From Burkholderiales bacterium Ga0077544 (GTDB lineage Bacteria; Pseudomonadota; Gammaproteobacteria; Burkholderiales; Burkholderiaceae_D), in contig LNEU01000033.1 of assembly GCA_001464355.1 (NCBI GenBank), positions 1 to 64,000 on the forward strand: a stretch of 64,000 nt of DNA, read 5' to 3'. The notes under the pieces are model-generated. The model searched no databases. It was not told the origin of the DNA and saw only the letters and a program-made list of their open reading frames with translations. How positions within the stretch are numbered: the first letter of the stretch is position 1; each line of letters begins with the position of its first letter. The position numbers were made by a program, and so were the translations under genes. Positions 39,815 to 50,050 of the stretch are shown here, one piece after another.

Positions 39815-41038
39815 ATGAACACTCCTGAGCGCAAGCCAACCTGGCTCCTCCCACTGCTCGGCCTGACGCAGATCGTCGGCTGGGGTTCGATGTTCTATGC
39901 ATATGGCGTGTTGATGCAACCGATGGAAGCGGAGCTGCAAATCTCGCGCTCTGTCGTCGTCGGTGCGTATTCTATGGCGCTGCTGATATCGGGTTGCCTG
40001 TCTATGCTGGCAGGGTCTATCGTCGATCGGATTGGTGGCCGCCTGCTGATGGGGGCAGGTAGTTTGCTGGCCGCGGTGATGCTGGCTTTTTTGTCCAACG
40101 TGAATAGCGTATTGAGCCTGTATCTGGTGTGGGCCGGCATCGGCGTGGCGATGAGTGCGACGCTGTATCAATCTGCATTTGCCGTACTGACGCAAGTGTT
40201 CGACAACGGCTATCGTCGCGCCATCACCATGGTGACGCTGTTCGGCGGTTTTGCCAGCACGGTGTTCTGGCCGTTGACGCAATTTCTGTCCGATCATGTC
40301 GGCTGGCGCGATACGTGGCTGATTTATGCCGCCGTCAATCTGCTGTTGTGCTTCCCCATACATTGGCGCTTGCCTGAATTCTCCCCTGCTGCGGATATGC
40401 ACGCCCATCGCCGTACGCACAAAGCCGGCATGACGGCAGTGCTGCGCGAGCGGCGCTTTTATCTGCTGACGTCGGCGCTGACGTTCAACGCGCTGGTATT
40501 TTCGGCGATGTCGCTGCACATGATGTCCATCCTGCAAAGCAAAGGTATCTCAGCGGCGCATGCGGCGGCTATCGGTGCAATGATCGGGCCGATGCAAGTG
40601 TTGGGACGGCTGCTGGAAACCACATTTGGCCGCAACACGAGTTCATACAAGGTGGGGATGATTGCCATGTGGCTGTTGCCGATGGCATTGATTTTGTTAT
40701 TCACGCCTACCAACTGGTTTGCCATGTTTGTCTTGTTTGCGGCGATGTACGGCATAGGCAACGGTGTGATGACGATCGTGCGTGGCACCCTGCCGGCTGA
40801 ATGGTATGGACGCGATATTTACGGCGCAATCAGCGGTGCGATGGCAGCGCCGGTAATGATCGCGATTGCAGCCGGTCCGTTTGTGGCGTCGCTGGTGTAT
40901 TCGGCGACCGGCGGCTACACCGGAACCTTGCTGGCATTGATTGCAATCTGTGGCGCGGGTGCGATCCTGTATACATGCACCTCGCCTTCCGCGGCGACGG
41001 CTGATGCGGATGCCGATGCATCCACGCCGCAGCCCTGA
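39815..41038 (+). CDS. MFS transporter
   Basis: 12-TM-like protein, GWGSMFYAYGVLMQPMEAEL; MFS pattern. Confidence 0.9.
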   Translation: MNTPERKPTWLLPLLGLTQIVGWGSMFYAYGVLMQPMEAELQISRSVVVGAYSMALLISGCLSMLAGSIVDRIGGRLLMGAGSLLAAVMLAFLSNVNSVLSLYLVWAGIGVAMSATLYQSAFAVLTQVFDNGYRRAITMVTLFGGFASTVFWPLTQFLSDHVGWRDTWLIYAAVNLLLCFPIHWRLPEFSPAADMHAHRRTHKAGMTAVLRERRFYLLTSALTFNALVFSAMSLHMMSILQSKGISAAHAAAIGAMIGPMQVLGRLLETTFGRNTSSYKVGMIAMWLLPMALILLFTPTNWFAMFVLFAAMYGIGNGVMTIVRGTLPAEWYGRDIYGAISGAMAAPVMIAIAAGPFVASLVYSATGGYTGTLLALIAICGAGAILYTCTSPSAATADADADASTPQP

Positions 41039-41110
41039 AGGTCATGCCTGAATCAGATAGATAAAACGCATGCGCGTGAAGGACGGGCAGTCCCATTACG
41101 CGGGTTTATT

Positions 41111-43603
41111 CTAGGATGGCAAGGATTGCCAGTTGGCGACCCAGGCTGGCACTTCTGCTGCGAGCAGCGGCTTGGAGATGCCGTAACCCTGACCCAATTC
41201 GCAACCCAGCTCCAACAGTTTTTCAGCGATCTCTACCGTCTCCACACCTTCTGCAAGCACATCGCGGCGGAACACCGTTGCCAATCCGACGATGGCTTCA
41301 ACGATGGCGCGGTTCTCGCAATCTTCCAGCATATTGCCGACAAAGCTGCGATCTATCTTGAGCGTTTCGGCAGGAAAATGCCGGAGATAAGTAAGCGATG
41401 AATAGCCGGTGCCGAAGTCATCGACGGAAAAGCACACGCCGGTTTGCTGGCATTCACGTATGACGTCAGCGACGGCATGTATATCCTGCAGTGCGCTGGT
41501 CTCCAGTATCTCTATATCCAGCATATGCGGATCGACATCCGGATAGTTGGCCAGCACCGTCGCCAGTCGTTGCGCAAAATCCTTTTTCTGCAATTGCCGC
41601 GCACCGATGTTGACGCTGACGGAGATAGTGAGGCCGGCGTTGCGCCACGCATCCATCTGCCACAACGCTGCATTCAGGACCCACTCATCTACTTGTTCGC
41701 TTAAAGGATGAAATTCAATCGAGGGCAGGAATTCTGCTGGCGAGAGCACACCCAGTTCTGGATGATTCCAGCGTATCAGTGCCTCCACGCCGACGACAAT
41801 GCCGGTACGCATATTGACTTTGGGCTGATAGCGCAGGAAGAACTCATTGGCGGCAAGCGCATGCCGTATGCGTTCATGCTGCAAGCCGAGGGTCTTCACT
41901 TCGGCATCCAGTACGGAATCGAAGATGTGATAACGATTCTTGCCGGCCTGCTTGGCTTCGTACATGGCACGATCGGCATGACGCAAAAGTTGATCCGCAT
42001 CGACATCGTCTTGCGGATAGATGGTGACCCCTATGCTGGCCGATATGCGCAACAGATTACCTTGCAGAACGACTGGCTTGGCGCACGCGTGCAGGATGCG
42101 TTCAACCATCGCCCCGCATTGATGCGGCCCCTGTACATCGGCCAGTACCACTGCGTATTCGTCGCCACCAATGCGCGCCAGCGTATCGACATTGCGCAGA
42201 ACAGCCTTCATGTTATGCGATACCGCGACCAGCATTTCATCGCCGACATTGTGGCCGTATTCGTCGTTGATATCCTTGAATCCATCGAGGTCGAGATAAA
42301 GCACGGCCAGTGACTTTTTGGTACGCTGGCTGAGCGCCATGGCTTGATGCAAACGATCGGACAGCAGTATGCGATTGGGCAAGTCGGTGAGCGCATCGAA
42401 ATGCGCCAGATGCTCGAGCTCTTCCTGTTTGATGCGCAGCGAGGTGATGTCGGCAAACAAAGCGACGTAATTTTGTACATTGTTGGCGGCATCGCGCACG
42501 ATGCTGACCTTCACGTAACCGGCGTAGGATTCGCCGTTTTTGCGGCGGCTCCACAACTCGCCCTGATAGCGACCATGGCGATCCAGGCTATCCAGCATGA
42601 TAGCCATGATTTCCGGGCCTTGCCGGCTGGAGCTGAACATCGTCGGCGGATGGCCGATGACGTCGTCGCGCGCATAGCCTGAAATGCTGGAAAACGCTTC
42701 GTTGACTTCGATGATGATGCCGTATGCGTCGGTGATGACAATTGCTTCATTGGTGTTGGTAAAGACGCGGGAAGTCAGTTCCAGTCGCGCCTCCGCCTTC
42801 TTTTTATCAGTGATGTCGCGCGCAATTTTAGACGCGCCTATCACCGTGCCGCATTGGTCGAAGATCGGCGAGATCGTGACCGACACCTCTATCAGCCGAC
42901 CATCCTTGCAAAGGCGCAGTGTTTCGAAATGATCCACTTTCTGGCCCTTGCGCAAGCGATTCAGAATGGCCGCCTCTTCGCTTTGCCTGTCTGCGGGAAG
43001 CAAGGCCAGCATCGACTGCCCGATCATTTCCTCGGCGCTGTAACCAAACATCGCTTGTGCGCCCCGGTTCCAACTGGTGACGATGCCGTTCAGCGATTTG
43101 CTGATAATCGCGTCATCTGACGATTGCACAATCGCCTGATACTTTTGCGCCTCACTATCCAGACGCATGCGCTCGCTGATGTCGCGCGCAACCTTGGATG
43201 CACCAATGATCGTGCCTTGCTGATCATAAATCGGCGAAATGGTGACCGAGATATTGAGCGCACTACCGTCCTTGTGAATCCTGACGGTTTCGAAATGATG
43301 GACTTTTTCACCGGCGATGATTTTTTCGAGGATGAATTTTTCTTCATCCGTTTTGTCGGGTGGGAATAACCTCATCAGCGAATGCCCGACCATTTCTTGC
43401 GCTGAATAACCGAACAGAAGGTGTGCGCCGACGTTCCAGCTGGTGACGATGCCCTGGAGATTCTTGCTGATGATGGCGTCATCGGAGGAGGCTACGATGT
43501 CCTTGAAATACTGATCAACGCGATCGTCATTTGACAAGACCATGTTGTCGTCATTGCTGGCGATGAGCGCGTTGTCTATCGCGCCTTCATTGAGTGAATC
43601 CAT
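41111..43603 (-). CDS. PAS-PAS-PAS-GGDEF-EAL c-di-GMP signalling protein
   Basis: Three PAS modules; ARIGGDEYAVVL; VGVEALIRWNHPELG and VDDFGTGYSSLTYLRHFPAETLKIDRSFV. Confidence 0.95.
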   Translation of the reverse strand: MDSLNEGAIDNALIASNDDNMVLSNDDRVDQYFKDIVASSDDAIISKNLQGIVTSWNVGAHLLFGYSAQEMVGHSLMRLFPPDKTDEEKFILEKIIAGEKVHHFETVRIHKDGSALNISVTISPIYDQQGTIIGASKVARDISERMRLDSEAQKYQAIVQSSDDAIISKSLNGIVTSWNRGAQAMFGYSAEEMIGQSMLALLPADRQSEEAAILNRLRKGQKVDHFETLRLCKDGRLIEVSVTISPIFDQCGTVIGASKIARDITDKKKAEARLELTSRVFTNTNEAIVITDAYGIIIEVNEAFSSISGYARDDVIGHPPTMFSSSRQGPEIMAIMLDSLDRHGRYQGELWSRRKNGESYAGYVKVSIVRDAANNVQNYVALFADITSLRIKQEELEHLAHFDALTDLPNRILLSDRLHQAMALSQRTKKSLAVLYLDLDGFKDINDEYGHNVGDEMLVAVSHNMKAVLRNVDTLARIGGDEYAVVLADVQGPHQCGAMVERILHACAKPVVLQGNLLRISASIGVTIYPQDDVDADQLLRHADRAMYEAKQAGKNRYHIFDSVLDAEVKTLGLQHERIRHALAANEFFLRYQPKVNMRTGIVVGVEALIRWNHPELGVLSPAEFLPSIEFHPLSEQVDEWVLNAALWQMDAWRNAGLTISVSVNIGARQLQKKDFAQRLATVLANYPDVDPHMLDIEILETSALQDIHAVADVIRECQQTGVCFSVDDFGTGYSSLTYLRHFPAETLKIDRSFVGNMLEDCENRAIVEAIVGLATVFRRDVLAEGVETVEIAEKLLELGCELGQGYGISKPLLAAEVPAWVANWQSLPS

Positions 43604-43823
43604 TTATACGCCTCCGGAACCGCGCTGGGCAATCTTGCCTGTCAGGTTCTTTTATTATCAGCAACATGCGTCCCGGCTGCATGATTTGAACGGTAATCCA
43701 AGACGTGCCAGATTACGCCCATTCTTTTTCCAGTTGCTTATTTATTTTCTGAATTGCAATTATTTTCTGGAATTGCTCCCTATAGATAGTGCTAAAAGAT
43801 TACTTGATAGGAGGGAAATAAAC

Positions 43824-43841
43824 TTCCCATGAATATGGGAG
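43824..43841. promoter_or_regulatory. Palindrome motif copy 2
   Basis: TTCCCATGAATATGGGAG, upstream of the PAS-GGDEF-EAL gene. Confidence 0.5.
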
Positions 43842-43861
43842 GACGGCGGAATAATGCAAAT

Positions 43862-43886
43862 AAAAAAAGGGCTCCCGAAGGAGCCC
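43862..43886 (-). terminator. Intrinsic terminator of the OFA-type MFS gene
   Basis: GGGCTCC-TTCG-GGAGCCC then TTTTTTT on the minus strand. Confidence 0.92.
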
Positions 43887-43925
43887 TGAAAGTTGAGACT
43901 ATTTACTACTAGGGGAGAAAACTAC

Positions 43926-45248
43926 TTAAGCCCGTGCTGGTGAACCACTAGCCGCTGCAGCAGCATTCTCTTTCGCCAGCTTCTCCTTGGACAACGCGAC
44001 GTGTTTTGCCAGCGTTGGTCGGAGGGCTACGATAGCGAGTACTGCGGCGGTCAGATCCATACATGCAACGGTGTACAGAACGGTAGACCATGTGCCGGTT
44101 GCTTCCATCATCAAGTTACCGACTGGTACGAACAACGCGCCGATACCTTTAGCGGTGTACAGCACGCCGTAGATTTTACCGATGTGCTTGGTGCCGAATG
44201 CATCGCCAGCCAGAGCCGAGAACAGGGAATAAACTTCGCCCCATGCCAGGAACACGACGCCGGACAAGATCAAGAACGCCCATGGGTTCGAACCGAAGTA
44301 GCCCAGAGCAATAATGCCGAAGCCTTCCAGTGTGAACGCGATAACCATGGTTTTTTCACGGCCGATGTTATCTGAGATCCAGCCAAACAATGGACGCGAG
44401 ATACCGTTCATGATGCGATCGAGCATCAGTGCCAGTGGCAACGCTGCCATGACAAAGAAGTACATATCGACTTCGAACTCTTTAACACCCAGATCGCTAG
44501 CGATAACGCCCAACTGAGCAACAGCCATCATGCCGCCGGTAACTACGCAGATGAACATGAAGAACATGAGCCAGAACAGTTTGGTGTTCAGCGCTTCTTT
44601 CAATGTGTAATCGCGGGTAGCTTGTACCAGTTTGCTCGATACGCTGACTTCACCTTTAGTTGGCGAACGCAGGAACCATGCAGCGATAAACGCCAGGCCG
44701 CCTTGCAAGATACCGAAGAACAGGAAGGTTTCTTGGAAACCCGACGATTCGATCATTGCTGCGATAGGCAGAATCGTTGCAGCAGAACCAGCACCGTAAC
44801 CACCAGCGGTCAAGCCAACTGCCAAGCCACGACGGTCCGGGAACCATTTCAACGCATTGTTGATACATGTTGCATAGATCGAACCGACGCCGATACCACC
44901 GAACACTGCGCCGACGTAGAAGCCGGTCAATGTGGTTGCTTGCGAGTTCAAATACCATGCAAAACCGATAAAGATCGCGCCGAATGCGACCATCAGGCGT
45001 GGGCCCAATTTATCGATGAAGTAACCTTCAATTGGTGCGAGCCAGGTTTGTACCAGAACGAAAATGGTAAATGTGATTTGAATTTCTGCGCGTTTCCAGC
45101 CAAATGTTTCCTGGATTTCTGGAACGAACAATGTCCATGCGTACTGAATGTTCGCAGTTGCGATCATACAAATAACGCCGACTACGAGCTGCCACCAACG
45201 CTTGTTGGAGACTGGTTTGTCTAATGCTACTGCTGGTCCGCCGCTCAT
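43926..45248 (-). CDS. OFA-family (oxalate/formate antiporter-like) MFS transporter
   Basis: NIQYAWTLFVPEIQETFGWKRAEIQITFTIFVLVQTWLAPIEGYFIDKLGPR... Confidence 0.92.
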   Translation of the reverse strand: MSGGPAVALDKPVSNKRWWQLVVGVICMIATANIQYAWTLFVPEIQETFGWKRAEIQITFTIFVLVQTWLAPIEGYFIDKLGPRLMVAFGAIFIGFAWYLNSQATTLTGFYVGAVFGGIGVGSIYATCINNALKWFPDRRGLAVGLTAGGYGAGSAATILPIAAMIESSGFQETFLFFGILQGGLAFIAAWFLRSPTKGEVSVSSKLVQATRDYTLKEALNTKLFWLMFFMFICVVTGGMMAVAQLGVIASDLGVKEFEVDMYFFVMAALPLALMLDRIMNGISRPLFGWISDNIGREKTMVIAFTLEGFGIIALGYFGSNPWAFLILSGVVFLAWGEVYSLFSALAGDAFGTKHIGKIYGVLYTAKGIGALFVPVGNLMMEATGTWSTVLYTVACMDLTAAVLAIVALRPTLAKHVALSKEKLAKENAAAAASGSPARA

Positions 45249-45367
45249 TTGGATGCTCCGTTAAAAGTTGCCATCATGTGTTCCTCATGTCCATTAATCC
45301 ATCTGGTCTTGCGACCAGACAGCTAATGCTTGGATTGAATATTCACCTATGCAAATGCAAAGGCTTC

Positions 45368-45472
45368 TCAAGGTTTGCGTTTTAAAGGCAGCCACTCTGT
45401 GGTCCGGTCGATCGCCGTTCCGCCTTTTGTCTTGTTGATCCGATCAAGGATCGCAAGACTTGGTTTGATCAT
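45368..45472 (-). CDS. Putative 34-aa leader/small ORF upstream of OFA transporter
   Basis: MIKPSLAILDRINKTKGGTAIDRTTEWLPLKRKP; balanced composition; weak SD. Confidence 0.35.
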   Translation of the reverse strand: MIKPSLAILDRINKTKGGTAIDRTTEWLPLKRKP

Positions 45473-46005
45473 GTACAACTTCGCGCTTGCATGAAAAAAC
45501 CATCTTCGGAGCAGACAACCCGGCTTGATCTGATTTCACTGTCGGGCTTGCCTAGCGTTCGGCAATTCCAGTGCCGGCGAACCGGCGGCGTCATAAAGGC
45601 GCGAATCAGAAAAAACTGAGTGGGTTGAGTGCCCTTCAGCAATCTCAAGGTAATGTTAAGTACCCGTTAAAATTTCGATGGAATATACGTAGGTACACCA
45701 CCCCAAACAATACGTAGTTATACTTATCTTTTCAAAAATCGCTTTTTTTATTGCAACGCAAAATCTTCTGAAAGCCTTATCCAGAAAGGCTTTCACGAAA
45801 AAATGAGATGGAATTGTGTGCGGATGCGGATATGCGATTTTCTTATACGTGATATCTGTTTTGGCTATAACGTCTTGCTAACATATACAGGAATATTTCC
45901 TTATGACATCACTTTAATGGCGGTCGAATCGGATAGGAAGGCGAGCTGAAAAACCGCAAATCGGCGGGTCGCCTGAGCAGGATTATTTTGTTGCGAGGAA
46001 TGTTT

Positions 46006-46028
46006 TGAATCCGCTGGCTGCGGATTCA
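46006..46028 (-). terminator. Hairpin just after SET-domain gene
   Basis: TGAATCCGC-TGGCT-GCGGATTCA followed by AAAACA; weak T-tract. Confidence 0.4.
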
Positions 46029-46031
46029 GTT

Positions 46032-46631
46032 TTACGGATGGGTTTGGCGGGACAGTGCTTTTTGTGCGCGATATCGGGCCGAGCGCTTGGGCATCAGCAT
46101 CGAGCCGCTGCAGCTAGTCGCGCCGCAATAACAGGCGAATGCGCGTTTGACGGCGGGCGTGTGACGCTCTTCAAAAATCAATGCGTAGTCGTAACTGAGC
46201 TCTTCACCGGCAGCAATCTCTTGTACCGAATAGATATAGACGCGGCCATCGTCGTGTTCGACCGCTTCGCAATTGGGTTCGCACGAGTGATTGATGAAGC
46301 GCGCTTCGTTACCGCCGCTACCGCCATCAATAATGCGGCCATCGTTGAGGCTGAAGAAATAAGTGTGATTGAGCGGGCCTTCTGCATCGGCTCGGTCTTG
46401 TGCGACTTCCCACAAGATACGTTCGCCCTGGTATTCAACAATGCATGCGCCTGGTTCAATTGTGCCGCGCGCGAAAATACCCGTGCCGTGAATAGTGGAT
46501 GTTTTGACTATGTATAGTGGCGGCGATACCGTATCAATCACAGCATTGGCGTCAAGCCTGGTATTTGCCGATGTATCTTCCGACGTATCTGCTGAATTAA
46601 CTACGGGAACTGGATCTGGGGACGTATTCAA
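46032..46631 (-). CDS. SET-domain protein-lysine methyltransferase-like protein
   Basis: IHGTGIFARGTIEPGACIVEYQGE...ARFINHSCEPNCEA...GEELSYDYAL...CYCGATSCSGSML. Confidence 0.92.
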   Translation of the reverse strand: MNTSPDPVPVVNSADTSEDTSANTRLDANAVIDTVSPPLYIVKTSTIHGTGIFARGTIEPGACIVEYQGERILWEVAQDRADAEGPLNHTYFFSLNDGRIIDGGSGGNEARFINHSCEPNCEAVEHDDGRVYIYSVQEIAAGEELSYDYALIFEERHTPAVKRAFACYCGATSCSGSMLMPKRSARYRAQKALSRQTHP

Positions 46632-46843
46632 TTTGATTCGATTTTTGGGTGAAAGCGGATGCGGCGCGTGTTGCTATTGTACGAAGAAAATCGAAAGCCA
46701 TCCTTTCCATATTGAATCTATCGAACTTTACGGTGCGGCTGATTGCCTTATACAGATAGCTAACGTCCTCACAGGGCAATATTTGCTCAAGCAAATATTC
46801 CAGAGAAGTCCATAATGTGTGCAGTTTCCACCTGCTGTAGAAG

Positions 46844-47674
46844 ATGAAGTCCAATTCCATTCTTGCCAACGCACGTAATCGCAGCACCATCGGTTTAGTG
46901 CTATCAGTGCTGTGCCATATTGCCATCCTGCTATTTGCGCTGGAGCATCAGTCGACTCCGCCACAAGAAATCGGCACCTCGATGACGGCACCAATATCGA
47001 TACAGTTGCTGCCGCCGTCCGAGAGTTCGAGCAAGGCGACGCCGTCGCCATCCATCACGGTGACGCGACCAGCAACTAAAGCAGCCGGCAAGCCAAAAGA
47101 AAAAGCGCGCAAGGATCAGGACGTCGCGCGTAAAAAGCCAACACCAGCACCGCAAGAAAAAGTTGTCTCGGTCCAGCCGCAACAAGCGCAACCGGAAGCA
47201 GCACCGACCGACATGATGAGCATGTTGAATAATGCACGCGAGCGTCGCCGCGCAGCAGGCACGCCGGATCGCAATGACAGGGAAAACGAAGAACAACCGG
47301 ATGACAATGCCATCGCACGTGCCAATGTCCAGCACAGCATGCGCCAGGCGCAGTCACGCGGCCGCAACGATGGCGGCGGCGTGTTCCAAGTCACGTTCAA
47401 GGGTGTGCGCACGGCGGAAATGATTTTCCGTGGCTGGGATGAACGTCGTCGTGACACTACGCGGCAGTTGCTGGAAATCGATGCTGGCCTGAATGGCGAT
47501 ATCGATACGGCGATCGTGCGCAAGATGATAGAACTGATACGCCAGCGCCAATCCGGCGACTTCAGCTGGCAATCGCGCCGTCTGGGACGCGTGGTGATGC
47601 TGTCGGCACGCATACAGGACAATGCCGAACTGGAAGATTTCTTGAAGCGGGATTTCTTCGAGTACTACCGCTAA
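46844..47674 (+). CDS. TonB-like N-terminal anchor protein with unrecognised C-terminal domain
   Basis: SVLCHIAILLFALEH...PISIQLLPP, Lys/Pro/Gln-rich linker, C-terminal FKGVRTAEMIFRGWDERRRDTTRQLLEIDAG. Confidence 0.75.
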   Translation: MKSNSILANARNRSTIGLVLSVLCHIAILLFALEHQSTPPQEIGTSMTAPISIQLLPPSESSSKATPSPSITVTRPATKAAGKPKEKARKDQDVARKKPTPAPQEKVVSVQPQQAQPEAAPTDMMSMLNNARERRRAAGTPDRNDRENEEQPDDNAIARANVQHSMRQAQSRGRNDGGGVFQVTFKGVRTAEMIFRGWDERRRDTTRQLLEIDAGLNGDIDTAIVRKMIELIRQRQSGDFSWQSRRLGRVVMLSARIQDNAELEDFLKRDFFEYYR

Positions 47675-47826
47675 ACCGTAGCGGCATGTGCGGCGGCTCG
47701 CAGACCACTATCCGGCTGTAGCAATGCTACGCTGCACACACACCGAACAAGTATCACGCCGAACCTGTCGGCAGTCGCTGCACGCCATACACTATTGTTC
47801 GGCCCAACTACCGATACGGAGGCACT

Positions 47827-48321
47827 ATGCAACTGGAAGGATCATGCCATTGCGGCGCGGTGCACTTTTCCCTTAACAGTGCGACGCCTTATCCATATCA
47901 GCGCTGCTACTGCTCTATCTGCCGCAAGACGCAAGGCGGTGGCGGTTACGCCATCAATCTGGGCGGCGATGCCAGCACGCTACAGGTCAAAGGTGCAGAT
48001 GACGTCAGTGTGTATCACGCCAGACTCAAGAGTCCCGACGATGAACGCGCGCATACTAGCAGCGGCCAGCGCCATTTTTGCCGACGTTGTGGCAGCGGGC
48101 TGTGGTTATACGATCCGACCTGGCCGGACCTGATCCATCCATTCGCGTCAGCCATCGATACGCCCTTGCCGGTACCGCCCGAACATACGCATCTGATGCT
48201 GGCGTTCAAAACGTCTTGGGTTGAAGTCCATGCAACGAAGCAAGACCAGCAGTTCGATCTTTATCCGCAAGAGTCGATTGCCGATTGGCATACGCGTCTG
48301 GGACTGACTGCGCCGGATTGA
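47827..48321 (+). CDS. GFA-family (glutathione-dependent formaldehyde-activating-like) zinc protein
   Basis: GSCHCGAVHFSLN...CYCSICRKTQGG...RHFCRRCGSGLW. Confidence 0.93.
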   Translation: MQLEGSCHCGAVHFSLNSATPYPYQRCYCSICRKTQGGGGYAINLGGDASTLQVKGADDVSVYHARLKSPDDERAHTSSGQRHFCRRCGSGLWLYDPTWPDLIHPFASAIDTPLPVPPEHTHLMLAFKTSWVEVHATKQDQQFDLYPQESIADWHTRLGLTAPD

Positions 48322-48344
48322 GCGGCTGGCTTGCTCCACCCAAT

Positions 48345-48394
48345 AAAAAACCCCAAGAAGTTAGGACTATGTCCAACTTCTTGGGGTCAGTTCA
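48345..48394 (-). terminator. Long hairpin terminator containing IS3-family-end-like sequence
   Basis: TGAACTGACCCCAAGAAGTTGGACATAGTCCTAACTTCTTGGGGTTTTTT on the minus strand. Confidence 0.7.
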
Positions 48395-48485
48395 GCCAAT
48401 CGCGTTTTTATTAGGTATGCCGGCTCATTGAGGCCCTGCGCCTGCTGATGCATTGTTGCGCATGAGCGGCGTCAACGATTGCGAA

Positions 48486-49733
48486 CTAGATCAGGAATAA
48501 TGCAGCAGCGACGATGGTCGGCAAAATCGCACCTGCCAGCAAGCCACCTACGCCGATCGCACCATCCCTAAAACCATCCCTGAGCAGAGCGACGCCAGCC
48601 GGATTCGGCGCATTCGCAATGACGGTCAAACCACCACCGGCAACGGCACCGGCCACCAGCATGTACTTGGCTTCGTCTGTCATTCCCTCGATCAGCGAAC
48701 CCAGATACGTCAATGCGGCGTTATCGGTAATGGCGGTCAGCCCGAGTGCGCCAAAGAACAGTGCGGTCGGCTCAAGACTGGAGACGATAGGCTGCAACCA
48801 CCATTGCTGCATACCGCCCAGCACGACCAGCCCCGCCAGAAAGAAGCCGACCAGCAAACCCTCTTTCAGAATCAGCGGGCTCTGATACTCGGAATAGGCT
48901 TGCGTATAGCCCAGAAAGAATAGAAAAATAGCCATGAAGATCACCGGATGGTGAGCAAAAATCACGACGGCAGCCAACGTCATCAGATGAACGGCGATGA
49001 CGAACAGCGGTACATTTTTCTGGGTCGTGCCATCGAGCGGTTTATCGTCGGTCAGATGCGAACGCAGCAAGTAGGTAATGGCAGTGGCGTTGATCAGCAC
49101 GGCTATCGCCGCCTTCCAGCCAAAATTGGCCGCCATGAAAGCGCTATCCCAGTTCCACGTTGCGGCAACCATCAACACTGGTGGTGCGGCAAACGAAGTC
49201 AGGGTGCCGCCGATAGAGACGTTGACGAACAATACGCCCAGCGCGCCATATTTTTTCCATTCCGGCGTTCCTTCGCGAAACACCAGTGGTGCCAGCATCA
49301 GTGCAGCCAGCGTCATCGCGGCAGGCTCGGTAATCAGTGAGCCTATCAAGGGCACCAGGCTCAAGCATAGCCACACCCGCACCACCGCAGTCCTGACAGG
49401 AGCGAGCGTCGCCAGCGAGGAAACCAGGGTCTTGACCGCTTCCAGCACAGGACGGGACGCCGCGATGATCATGATGACGAACACAAAAAGCGGCTCTGTA
49501 TAGTGGCGCGATTCGGCATATTCAATCGCCTCCTTGCCGCCGACGACAAAGGCCATCGCCCCAATTAATACAAACGCCCATAATCCGAATACCACTTCGA
49601 TTTCACCCAGAAGATGAAACAGACCTGCATGTTTTGTGCTGCGGTCAGCGATGCGTTCAAATGATTTGGCGGCAAAGGTATGAATCAGTGCCAGCGCAAA
49701 AATGATCGCTGCAATCAGATTGATGTCGGTCAT
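48486..49733 (-). CDS. Putative Na+/H+ antiporter (ion transporter superfamily)
   Basis: Polytopic protein; LIGSLITEPAAMTLAALMLAPLVF and GLTAITDNAALTYLGSLIEG. Confidence 0.8.
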   Translation of the reverse strand: MTDINLIAAIIFALALIHTFAAKSFERIADRSTKHAGLFHLLGEIEVVFGLWAFVLIGAMAFVVGGKEAIEYAESRHYTEPLFVFVIMIIAASRPVLEAVKTLVSSLATLAPVRTAVVRVWLCLSLVPLIGSLITEPAAMTLAALMLAPLVFREGTPEWKKYGALGVLFVNVSIGGTLTSFAAPPVLMVAATWNWDSAFMAANFGWKAAIAVLINATAITYLLRSHLTDDKPLDGTTQKNVPLFVIAVHLMTLAAVVIFAHHPVIFMAIFLFFLGYTQAYSEYQSPLILKEGLLVGFFLAGLVVLGGMQQWWLQPIVSSLEPTALFFGALGLTAITDNAALTYLGSLIEGMTDEAKYMLVAGAVAGGGLTVIANAPNPAGVALLRDGFRDGAIGVGGLLAGAILPTIVAAALFLI

Positions 49734-50050
49734 TGTTTTATCCGTGTGTTGATTGACAAAAAATTACAAGTGGCAAGGGCCGTGCCGCAATTGGGTGCGG
49801 CGCTCCTTTTACGATCCCCTTGATGACTGGATGAATCAAAAAATACCGCGAACAAGGGATGAGTGATCCAGCATTCGCGACTCTGTCCTGCAACGACGAT
49901 TGGTCGATTGCCAGACAGCTATTTGGCAGTCGCGCTGCGCGCGCGACCAAAAAATAACAGATAAGCGCACCGCGCTACAAGACAAACTCCCGTTGAAACC
50001 GGTTCAGGCGGGATGGTATTCAAGTGCATCAAATCATAGTGGCGATGCCA

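Noticed and set aside
39557-40537. 326-aa minus-strand ORF
   Set aside because: Overlaps tautomerase and MFS genes in antisense; His/Gln/Arg-rich
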